Shown piece after piece: positions 9,991 to 21,200 of a DNA stretch of 64,000 nt. The first letter of the stretch is position 1, and the number at the start of each line of letters is the position of its first letter. The notes under the pieces are model-generated. The model searched no databases, had not been told where the DNA came from, and saw nothing but the letters and a program-made list of their open reading frames with translations. This DNA is from Micropterix aruncella (Eukaryota; Arthropoda; Insecta; Lepidoptera; Micropterigidae): contig OX155972.1 in assembly GCA_944548615.1 (NCBI GenBank), positions 1,725,625-1,789,624 of the forward strand. Reading direction: 5' to 3'. The position numbers and the translations under genes are program-made.

Positions 9991-10610
9991 TCTCCGATTT
10001 GGTACCCGGATTTGGTCAGTTGTAGGAGCTGCTTCCAGTCGTTTGGCGAGTTTGTGGGGCACTGGGTGGCTTCTTGGGAAAGCATGAGGCTTCGGGATAC
10101 CCCCCAGGGGGTACCCTCTTCCTTGGTGGCGTGATTCGGCGGCTACTTCCAGCCCGAAGTGCCCGTCTTTGTGACCGTCTCTTTACCGCCCCGAGGGGCG
10201 TTTCGTTCTTTGCAGGATCCAGGGATTCCTCCCCCCCGTGGCTGCTCCGAGACCTGCCCACGGACAGTGCGCCTTCACGTTCATTGTTCTGGAGCGTCCT
10301 CTACCCCGCTTACCGGCTCCTAAATTTACGATATTGTTGTTTCTTTTCTCGTTAAATTTTGTAATATTTTGTAAATTTTTTATTTTTTTTGTAAAACCTT
10401 TTATTTTTTAAATAAATGGGTTCTCGGGGCGGTACGGGGGGGGGGGGGTGGTTTACCCTATTTCACCCCCTGCGCGTTTTACCCTTCTGGTACGCGCAGG
10501 GTTGTCGTAGCACGACATCCCGGGCAGACAAGACGACCCTCGTCGTTATAACTGCCCGGGCGGTGGGCGGGGTTTGCTGCCCTCACCTATCGCCTTGAAA
10601 CTCTTTACTG
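9991..10610. other. GC-rich, structured, unclassified segment
   Basis: It is more GC-rich than its surroundings, with paired motifs such as ACCCCCCAGGGGGTA (about 10098-10112) and a 9-bp perfect inverted repeat (CCCGGGCAG/CTGCCCGGG, 10519-10527 and 10552-10560). A T/A-rich block (10320-10415) and a G14 run near 10437 divide it. I see no protein motif. It could be the untranslated region of a LINE not otherwise present. Confidence 0.4.
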
Positions 10611-10639
10611 ATGTAAGCGGTAATTCAGTTAGAATTTTA

Positions 10640-11030
10640 GAGGGCCATGCCATCCTTTGCTCGTCTGTTCACGCGGGATCGGGTAGCCGATTTCAAGAGC
10701 AGCTGACATTAGATGCATAATAATAATAATAATAATAATTAGTAAAAAGGAACCACCCCCATTTCACAGGAAACCGTATGAAGTTTCCAGACTCCCCAAG
10801 TGCGCATTTGATTGGCTGATGCCGCACGGTGCGCAAACCACCCAGATGCACCTGAAGAACATCGCCCGGGAGAAACTGACCTACCTGCATGCTCAATAGC
10901 AGAGGGAACAAGATTCCTACCCAGGCTTGAACTTCTACGAGGAGGCTACCAAAAGGGTGTTAACCCGTAAGTTAAGCCGACCCATAAACGAGGCGGGTCA
11001 TAGTGGCCCAACTGAACAGGATCCTGTAGC
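10640..11030 (-). repeat. dispersed GC-rich repeat family, copy 6 (diverged)
   Basis: The blocks CCACCCCCATTTCACAGGAAAC, GATTGGCTGATGCCGCACGG and CATAGTGGCCCA match copy 4. An (AAT)n microsatellite sits at about 10718-10739. Confidence 0.6.
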
Positions 11031-11159
11031 ACCCAAAGTGGTCATTTTTGTTCTCTCTATTTGTTATGCCATCTGTCTTCTAGATATGACATTCAGCAAT
11101 TTCTGTGGCTCTTGAACATTTAAAAGTGGACATGTACAAGTAGACATGTAAAGTGGACA

Positions 11160-11360
11160 TGTACAATGTGTATAGACGACAAAGATTAAACATTGTGCCG
11201 ACACGATTACTGTACTCAGATCGTTGATAAGGAGATTGAACAGCAAAGGCCCAAGGTTTGACCCCTGACACGCCAAAGCAGGTGTGGTACGGTACACCTT
11301 AGAATCAAAAACTCCAAGTTTCACATACTGCTGCCTATCTCTCAAGTAATCAGCGAACAA
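11160..11360 (-). pseudogene. LINE reverse transcriptase fragment
   Basis: The minus-strand frame reads FADYLRDRQQYVKLG, then GSNLGPLLFNLLINDLS, which corresponds to RT domains 3-4 of Jockey/CR1-type LINEs. The following FADD-bearing part is missing or degraded. Confidence 0.7.
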
Positions 11361-11575
11361 ATTTAGCAGATTACTCGATAATCCTTGAGTACTTTGAGTA
11401 TAAGGAAGAATATAAATAGGTATAAGCTGGGTATAAGGACGAGTATAAGGAAGAGAAACCTAATGAGTATATCATTCGATGATTTCAGCATGACATTTCG
11501 ACCATGATATGATATGATGATGATGAGCATGATCAACCCATTGTGTTGAATTGAATATGAACACAACAAAGATTA
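11361..11575. other. no recognisable feature
   Basis: AT-rich with short GAGTATAAGGA repeats around 11390-11460; no gene seen. Confidence 0.4.
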
Positions 11576-11870
11576 ATTATTTTTTATTTTATTTATTTAT
11601 TTAAATCCAAAATAAAAATTTGCAATGTTGACATAAATAATACAGTGTCGAAAAGAGCAAATACATTGTTTGCGAAGCAAAGAAAGTACAGATTTGATGG
11701 ATTTTATCAGCTCCACTAGACTACAGTCTGTTTTGGAGTGATACCAGTGTTATATTTGTTACATAGTACACTTTTTTATAAATTTTCGGTTAAAATAATG
11801 AAAATTTTTGCAACAAATTAAGAAAATTTGAAGAAAAAGACATCTAATGTTAGTAAAATGTACTTACTCC
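11576..11870 (-). mobile_element. retroelement 3'-end family, copy 2 (uninterrupted)
   Basis: This is the reverse complement of 7985-8190 plus 8816-8905 without the intervening 0.6-kb insertion. Its A-rich tail is at the left end (11576-11605). Confidence 0.65.
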
Positions 11871-12207
11871 CGCATCCTGGCTGGTGTTACTTTAACGTAA
11901 TAATCCCGACAAAAGCAACACTAAATACGAAATTCGGTTAAATTATCACATAAAAAACACACATAGAAAATTTATTACAAATTGTGCGATGCCAATTATT
12001 TTCAAATTAGAATTAATTTGAAAAGTAGCAGCGTTCTAAAAGTAGCGGTCGCAGCTGTCAGTGCAAATTAGCGAATCGCTCAACCCTACAGAGTCGCGGC
12101 TTTATGTCAAATGGATTTTTAGGTTATGATTTTTTGAAAAAATAGATATTGAAAAAATAGTGAATTATTTAGCGAATTGTGTATTTTTGCGATTTTAACT
12201 AATTAAA
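11871..12207 (+). promoter_or_regulatory. presumed 5' flank and 5' UTR of the TRMO gene
   Basis: This is unique sequence between the last repeat and the first TRMO codon. No TATA box or initiator can be called with confidence. The start site must lie in this stretch if exon 1 is the first exon; that is inferred. Confidence 0.3.
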
Positions 12208-12278
12208 ATGTCGATCGATAATGTGCTACAGTTGCAAAATCAGTTGTCGGTCGCCAGGAGTGAAATTAAAAACTTACG
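12208..12278 (+). CDS. TRMO: TRMO exon 1
   Basis: It starts ATG TCG ATC and encodes a heptad-like helix (residues 1-23). It ends CTTACG before GTTAGT, leaving two bases of an Arg codon completed by the first base of exon 2. The ATG is the first in frame after stops upstream. Confidence 0.85.
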
Positions 12279-15200
12279 GTTAGTAAAATGTTTTTTTTAC
12301 CTTTTCATCATTAAAATTGTGTATAACTTGTTTATGAAATTTAATTTTAAGGTATTTATACAGTTTGGCAAACTCTTCTACAATGAAAATGCTTTAATGT
12401 TGCTCTACTATGTGATTCGGAATCTGTAAATATTTTTGCTTTATCTCTATAAATAAGCGACATATAGGCGTAAGTAGCGTCAATCACAGGTATTTCGGCA
12501 GGTTAAGTTAGTTTTTTTATAAACCAATTCGTAAACACCTAAGTATATGGTGGTAGGTTGTTGGTTTGCTATATAGGAAACTCTCCTAGATTGTTGATTT
12601 TTAAACGTCACCGGACCTGATTTTAAACAATATTTATCCGGTCTCAATAAATAAGCGAGATATAGGCATTCAAAGAAGCGTCAAAACCATACATTTCGGT
12701 AGGATAAGTTAGCTTTTTTTTTTAAATAATTCTTTTAAAAAAACAATCTTAGTTTCTTTTTAAAAAACAATTTTAAAAACTTAGTTTAAAAACGTCTTGA
12801 AATTTTGCACATTTGAAGCTTTTTTTCTTTCACATTTAGCATCACAATGATCGAATCTAGTAGTATTTCTTTATTTTTCGATCTTTGGGACTGGTTCCTA
12901 TACTGCAATAATTCTGTTTTTTTTATAACAATTCATAAATACCTATATGATAGTAGGCTAAGTTATTTTCTTTTAAACACTATTTATTTTTTTGTATGTA
13001 AATTTGTTTTTTTTTGTTTTGAAATATTGCATGTCTGAGGCTATTTCCTAACAGATTTAGCATTAAAAGTAGCATTAGCGTAGTCTTTCATCACGACAAT
13101 GCCAGACCACAAGTTTCGAGACAGACGCTGCGCAAACTGAACAGCCTGAAATGGGATGTCCTTATTCATCGCACCATCTGATTATCACTTGTTCCGGTCA
13201 TTGCAAAATCATTTAAATGGAAAAAAACTTGACTCTTTGGATGCCTTAAAAAACGTTGTGTCTTCGTTCTTCGAATCTAAACCACGTAGTTTTTATGATC
13301 GGGGCATCCGTATGCTGCCGGAATGTTGGAAACAGATTATTGAAAACGATGGATATATTATAGGAAACGATGAATATATCATTGATTGGATAAAGAACTT
13401 TGTTTGCTCAATAACTGTGTTACTTTTACTCGCAAACTCCGCATGAACTTTTGCACTCACCCGATATTTTTGGAGAGTTGAGGGATAACAAGCGGAGAAC
13501 ACATAGTTCGATTTTATACTGTATAAGGTCTGCGACAATACTCGGATAATTATTGAGGATAGGCCAGTTAAAGAATAGGTGGTCCAGCATGCAATCCCCA
13601 TATCAAAAATCGCACTGCGGAGACGCAAGGACATTAATACGGTGGAGGTGCGATGGGGTAGAGCAGTGTCCGACCCTCATGCGGCAGATTATCGATATCT
13701 CTTTCCGACTAAATGGTTGGTGGTGGTACCACGGCTTCGAAGGGATTTCGCTCTAGATAAATGAGAAGCTCTTGCCCTTTGTGTTAGAAGAAGTGCGCCG
13801 CTAAGACCAATTTTTAAAAAGTTTATTATTTATCAAGGGGAAAAAGTTGGAGACAGGCAGATGGCAATCGACTTCGGAGGCGAAAGTTTGAGCCGAATTC
13901 GCCAGGTCGTCCATCGTCTCATTGCCCCTAATTCCCGAATGACTAGAGATCCAGCAGAATATCACCCGAAAGTCGGCCCCCACTAGGGCATCGTATTTGA
14001 GGCGAATTTCATTTTCGATGTGCGTTGGCGAATTATTGAGAGAGAGGAAGCTGAGCTTCTGCAGGATGAGCTTCTTTATGATAAATATACAAGGTGAACG
14101 AAACTGGACCCAACACTGACCCTTGGGGTATTCCGCTGGATACAGTGAAATATTCGGATTTTTTGTTACCTACTTTCACTTGTAAGGTCGGGAGGTCGAG
14201 AAGTCTAATATCCAACTTAGAATTTTCCCTCCAATTCTGAGATGGGCTAGACTCCAGTCAGTGAATTCCATGGCAGCTCAGCTGTATTTGTTTATTATAT
14301 AAAGTTTCTTTTTATTCAGCCAACAGATGGTATCGATGAAGCACGACTACAAGAAAGATTGCGATGCGATGATATCTGTTCTCGGCGAGTTCCGCAATAG
14401 TGGAAGCGTGGCACCCGATGCTCCCGCGCCAAAAGTTACGGCGATGCTCGAAAAAGTAACATTCCAGCCGATCGGAGTGATTGAGTCCGATTTCCAAACG
14501 AAGCGCTGCGTTCCGCGACAGCCATCAGTGTCGCAGTCGCGGGGATGCGTGCGTCTCGATAATCATGTATTAACGAACCCTGAACATGCACTTTCCGGAT
14601 TGGAAGAATATTCCCATATGTGGTAAGCTAATTTTGCCTATAAGGTTTTGTGAACTCGTCCAATCAGTTTTTAAAAACAATCACTGTTGGGAGCTAATGG
14701 GCCTCGTTGCAGTTTGGCCACTAAGACCCAGTTGTATAGGGTCGGTCAAACGCACGGGTCAACACCTATCCGGCAGCCTCTAGGCAGAAGTGCAAACCAG
14801 GGTAGGACTCTGGCCTGCGGGCCAGTCTTCCCTAGGAGTCAACCTTCGGGCGCTCCTGGACGTTTTGCGCACTGTGCGGCGTCAGACAATCGATTGTGCA
14901 TTCTGACTAACAGCCGGAGGAGTCTGGGAACAGTAATGTTTCATATAGAGCGGGGATAGTTGTTAACCTTACGGCAACAGCTCTCGAAACGACCATTCGG
15001 CCACCTGATCCCGGGTGAAGAGCCGGGGTCTAAGGATGCCGTGGTCCGCGATAGATTCGGCAGACACCATATCACCGCTATGTAAGGGAGAGGACCCCGC
15101 AAGCGACCTCGATCCCAAAACCGGTCAGGAGGTAGGAAGTGCCCTGATGGTTAGTTCCAGATGGAGATATCCTTCTAAACTGATAGTCAGGGGGCGAGGC

Positions 15201-18200
15201 TGCCTGCTGTGACCTTTCCAAGTGTCTCGCCGTAAGGTGTTGGCCTCTGACGGGCGAGTGGCCTAACTAGACAGTGGACTATTTCGTCCCAAGTCTTCTA
15301 CGCTCACCTCAAGGGAGACAGAACGATCCAATATCGTTAAAACTTCCTAGTTGACATCTCTAGTTGTTCCTCTTCTCACCACTTGTCAGGCAGGTTGTTC
15401 CATGAGTCGACCACTGAGTCCAACAGTTGGGGGAGTCTGGAAGCTGTACTGTTTCCTATAGAGCGGGGGTGGTTGCGGACCTTAAGGCGACTGCTCTTGA
15501 AACGACCATCGGCCATCTGATCCTGGGTGAACAGCCGGGCAAAGGACGCTGTGGTCCGCGATAGATTCGGTAAACACCATTTCACCGCTTCGTAAGGGAG
15601 AGGACCGCGCAAGCAACCTCAAACTCGTAACCAATCGAGAGACTGGAGTAATCTGGTCACAATTGGAAGTAAGGGCGTGAGTGTAAGCCCGCCGGGTAAC
15701 ACTCCTGGCTATCTCGCGGTTAAGGCGTTGGCCTTTTACGGGCTTGTGGCGTAGCTAGATGGTGGACTATTTTGTCCTCAAGTCTTCTGCGCTCACTCCA
15801 GGGAGATAAAACGACTAATCGTTAAAACTTCCTGAGGTGACAGGCTCGCCCGCTGTAGTCGACAACCCAAGTTGGGGTGGCGGATTTGCCTTTATCAATT
15901 GACACCCCTCGCTGCTCCCTTAATTTATACCCTGGTAAGATACTACTTATTTTCAGGATCATCTTCCACTTTCACTCCACGGGCAGCAGTCGCTTGACAC
16001 ACGCCAAAGTTTCCCCGCCTCGTGCTAATAATTCTTCAGCAGACGGAAGTGCGCCGAAGACCCAAAAATTTGGTGTTTTCGCAACGCGATCGCCACACAG
16101 GCCATGCCCAGTCGGTTTGTCGCTGGTTCGGATCGAGAGGGTAGAAGGTAGGTTGATTTTTCTTGAATGTATAAATGAATAGAATCTTTATTACATTATT
16201 ATATAGGATAATCATTGATTATATAGGATAATCCATTGCTCAATGCCATAGTACGTTTTGGCAACCCTTCTGTGCTGGTGACATGCAGGTGGTACTGGTA
16301 GCATTGTCCGGGGAAACTTGCCATAATAATATTGATAATGAGCTAGATTGCGTTTCTCATGAACTAAAATCGGAAATTAGTTCATGGGAACGAGACATTG
16401 CAGTACGTCAGAGCAGAATTTGAAATGACCGATTGACACTTTTCCGCATTAAAACTACCCACCGAAGATCAAACAGCTAATTCTACCGCGGCACGAAATG
16501 TGTTCAAACTGGTCAACTTGGTCAGCCAAACCAGCTGACCCCTCGACTCTCTTCAGGTCCAAACAAAATTTTGGGCTAGCGCTTAAACTGCCCTCTCTGC
16601 TCTACGCCAACTCCAGAATAACCAAAAATTCGATTCTGTGCAATTCCAAAGATCCGGCAATATCGAAGCACGTAATAAGTGGCTGTAGTGATTCAAATGA
16701 ACTACAAGCCCGCGTAGACTTCCACAAAAGGTTCCTTACTGGAATCAGCCAGAATGGCACTGGTCTGGGGTATGGCAGTACAACCACGAGCGACGTGGAC
16801 TTGAAGAAGTCTCTTTTGCGGGGAGATTACGACAGCAAGAGTATGGCTCATGCTATTGGCCTTCAATGCCAGAATGATTGGACAACAATTGGTGACTTTT
16901 GCATTCCGCCTCCAATGCACTGGAAGGTAATGCTCTATGACTGGACGCCAGAGATGCTGAAATTTTATTTGAATGCCTTTCAGCATACACTTCCAGACCC
17001 CAGTAACCTCGCTCGTTGGAGCTTTGCCGAGGATAGTTCTTGTCCCCTCTGTAGCAATACCCCTTGCACAGCTAGGCACATTCTAGCTGGCTGCAAGGTG
17101 GCCTTAGATCAAGGACGGTACACTTACCGCCATGACAAAGTTCTCGCTGTTATTCGGGAGGTAATTAGTCTCTCAGTGGCTCGTGCCAACAAGGGTTTGA
17201 CAGTATCCTCCAAACCCCCAATACAGTTTGTGCGGGATGGCTCTAAAGGCAAAAAACATTTAACTACAAAACCTTTCTCAATAATCGAGAAAGCTACAGA
17301 TTGGATTCTGGAGGTTGATTCGGTCTCTAAGCAGTATAAATTCCCTGAAAGTCTCGGATGCACAGCCCTCCGTCCAGATATAACTCTTTACTCTCTATCT
17401 CGGAAGGTGGCTCTTATCGTAGAATTAACTGTTCCATGGGAATCAAATATCCCAAAAGACCACGAGTACAAATTAAATAAATACCATGATCTTGCAAATG
17501 CCGTAACCCGGAACGGCTTCACTGTTCACCTTCACGCGGTGGAAGTTGGCGCTCGTGGCCTGCCAGCTAAATCTCTATTTCACCTCTTTAAAGATCTTGG
17601 CCTTTCCAGAAAAATAATCAACTCTTTCTTAGAAAAATTATCTAAAACTGCGATTTGCGCATCTCAAATTCTATGGCTTCGAAGGGGGAGTGAATGGGTG
17701 GCAAGGTGAACGCTCACATGTGGCAAGACAGCTGTCCTAAACCTACCACAGCCGGTTCGTAAGTCCGGAATCCACTGCTCACCCCCCAGAAGTGTAAAAA
17801 AAATAGTATTATGATGGGCCCGACTCCGGTCGGTGAATTCCATGGCAGCTCCGTTTGTATTTATTGTAAACCCCCTGATCATCAGGATGACAACAACGAA
17901 AGAGTTGTGACAGCCGGAGAGACGGTGGACGGCGTGAAAGAACGCATCGGGTCGATGGCCTTGCAAGCCAGACCCGATTATTTATAAAGCAAAAAAGAAA
18001 AAAAAGGAAATATGCCCCCAAGCGGCCTATCAGGGGGGGAGAATTCCCGCTACCCCAGTAGAAACCCCAAACAACGACACGGCTAAAACGACACCGGACC
18101 TTGCTTGCCTTATCTGCGGGAAACAATATAAACGATTAGCATGGTTAAATAAACACATTGCTGGGCACGATGATAGCGACGCTGCACGTCAGTGTCTTAA

Positions 18201-21200
18201 ACCGTCGCAAGGAGTCACGGACAGAGTTGAACCTCACATGTCCCTTGACTCCACATCTGCCCGCAGTTTGTCACCCGATCGGTCTCCTCTACCCGCGCAA
18301 ATCGTATCCTTCCCTCCTCTAAAATTCCCTTCACTTGCGAAAGAGGACTGGGAATTTCATAATAACAGACGGATAACAGACGGACTGGATATATTATATT
18401 AATATATATCTATATATGGTATACATATTTATATGTGTTTATATCAAATATATATAAAAAAATATTATTATTCCATATAACTTAGTAGATTGTCATAAAT
18501 TTTAATTTAGTTTATAATTTTATTGATGTTTTTAAATTTAACTTTAAATTTTAAATTATACTCAAGTATTAGATAAGACTTGCCCTCTCGTCTCAAAAGA
18601 ATTCATCGATGTTAGTACCACCTCAACACAGGTTCATACCTAGTGAGGTGGTAAACCGTCATGTCAAAAGATGAATTTCCTTTCTAAGCTAGGTATAATA
18701 TATACACTTATTATAAACTGTTTTTTTTTGTTAGAATAAGGATTTTCTTTGTAATTTGTATCTTGAATTATGGAAATAAATAAATAAATAAATAAATAAA
18801 ATAAATAATAATTTAACTTCTATTCTTGACCACTCTGTGAACCGTAATGCCCCTGCCAGCGTCCAGCTGTCATCCTTCCAGGTGGCGGTCCATGAATACT
18901 TCTCGGGTGTTTACCCAAAATCTACCCATGTCGACCCGGTTCACAGAGAAAACGCATTTAAGGCAAAGCTCCGTAGGCAAAAGCGGCTACTTCGTCGCCA
19001 GTTACGTGAAGCCAAGAAAGCCGGGGATAAAGCCCTCTGCCACAACTTCTCGCGCGCGTACCGCTCTATACTAAAACTCATACAGAGCGTAGCAACGCAA
19101 AACGACAAGCGCAAGGCAGCATTTCTCAAATCCAAAGAGGAAGCCCGGTTCGACAAAAACCGTTTTAACTACAGCAAAACGGTTTTGTCTGCCGCCAAGG
19201 GAAAAATCCAAATCCCGGAAGATATGGCCACGGAATACTTTTCGACCACGTATGAGGACCCAATGCGGCTCCATAATTACAGCCCTCCGCCGGGCATTAC
19301 ACCTCCGCCCCTGCCTACGGTAGCTTTTGCTTCTCAACCTCCATCACTAGATGAGATTCTTAATCAAGTAAAGAGGAAGCCGTCGGGCTCTACTCCGGGT
19401 CCCGATGGTATTCCCTATTTAGTATACAAAAAATGCCCCTGCCTTCTGCAATATTTAGGATCCATCTTCCGAAATATATGGAATAGCGGTGTAGTCCCAC
19501 AGAATTTTGGCCGAGCGACAGTCATCTTAATTCCGAAGGTCCCAGTTTGCACCGGACCAAAGGACGCTCGGCCCATTGCTCTCACAGACACTGTGGCCAA
19601 AATCTTTTTTAGCATAGTCCACACGAGGATGAGCGAATTCATGCACCGGAATGAGTACCTTGGAGTATCAGTTCAAAAAGGCTTCATGCGCGGCGTCTCG
19701 GGCTGCCTCGAGCACAACTCTCTCCTGGCTGCTGCCATCAAGGATGCGAGACAGCACGAACGCCAAATCAATGTATGCTGGCTCGACCTAGAGAATGCCT
19801 TTGGGTCAGTCCGACACAGTCTCCTCCACTTTGCACTCCGCTGGTACAACTTCCCACCAGTCGTGCGTGACATTGTAGCCTCCTACTACAACTGTCTGAC
19901 TTTCCATGTTAAAACGCAAGAATGGACTACCCGCTCTATACCATATTCAATTGGACTATTTCAGGGCTGTTGCCTCTCCCCGACGATTTTTAATATAGTT
20001 TTTAATATACTTCTGGAAAGCCTGAGCCAGTTTGACAGGAAGTGGGGCTACCGTTTTAAAACAGACGGCCAATACACCTCGTCGTGCCTCGCTTTTGCCG
20101 ACGACCTAACTTTCATTACCAGAAGCCCCAAGCAGCTTTCCCTGCTATTACAGAAAGTGGAGCTTTTCTGCGACTGGTCAGGCTGTATAAAAGTGAAGCC
20201 CTCCAAATGTTTTTGCCTTGGACTCGCCCGCATGGGCACAAAATTTACATCCTATGACCCCAAATTGGTCTATAAGGGCTCTAATATCTCCCTTATAGAC
20301 CCAAACAATCATTTCAAATTCCTCGGCAGAAAAATCACCCATCAGGGAAAAGACGTCTCGGGCGATCATGTTATAGAGCATTTCAAAAGTTGCCTGGCGA
20401 AAATAGATGCCTTGCTAATTTCTGGCCCTCGTAAGGCCTGGATCTATGACAATTATCTAACGTCACATTTGTCATGGCCCTTTCTTATTTACGATTTTAC
20501 CAAAACCCAACTGTCCCGTCTAGATGCACTGGTGACAGCTAGTTTAAAATCCTGGCTGTCCTTAGCCAAACCAGCTGACCCCTCGACTCTCTTCAGGTCC
20601 AAACAAAATTTTGGGCTAGCGCTTAAACTGCCCTCTCTGCTCTACGCCAACTCCAGAATAACCAAAAATTCGATTCTGTGCAATTCCAAAGATCCGGCAA
20701 TATCGAAGCACGTAATAAGTGGCTGTAGTGATTCAAATGAACTACAAGCCCGCGTAGACTTCCACAAAAGGTTCCTTACTGGAATCAGCCAGAATGGCAC
20801 TGGTCTGGGGTATGGCAGTACAACCACGAGCGACGTGGACTTGAAGAAGTCTCTTTTGCGGGGAGATTACGACAGCAAGAGTATGGCTCATGCTATTGGC
20901 CTTCAATGCCAGAATGATTGGACAACAATTGGTGACTTTTGCATTCCGCCTCCAATGCACTGGAAGGTAATGCTCTATGACTGGACGCCAGAGATGCTGA
21001 AATTTTATTTGAATGCCTTTCAGCATACACTTCCAGACCCCAGTAACCTCGCTCGTTGGAGCTTTGCCGAGGATAGTTCTTGTCCCCTCTGTAGCAATAC
21101 CCCTTGCACAGCTAGGCACATTCTAGCTGGCTGCAAGGTGGCCTTAGATCAAGGACGGTACACTTACCGCCATGACAAAGTTCTCGCTGTTATTCGCGAG

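Noticed and set aside
10074..10355. Coding region in the GC-rich segment
   Set aside because: Open frames exist on both strands because of base composition, without any motif.
16498..16526. Native start of a protein at ATG 16498
   Set aside because: The first codons are flanking DNA before a 5'-truncated LINE copy.
17866..17960. Self-cleaving ribozyme (hammerhead or HDV-like) at the LINE 5' end
   Set aside because: CTGATCA and CGAAAG occur, but the CTGANGA core is absent and I cannot fold an HDV-like double pseudoknot by hand.
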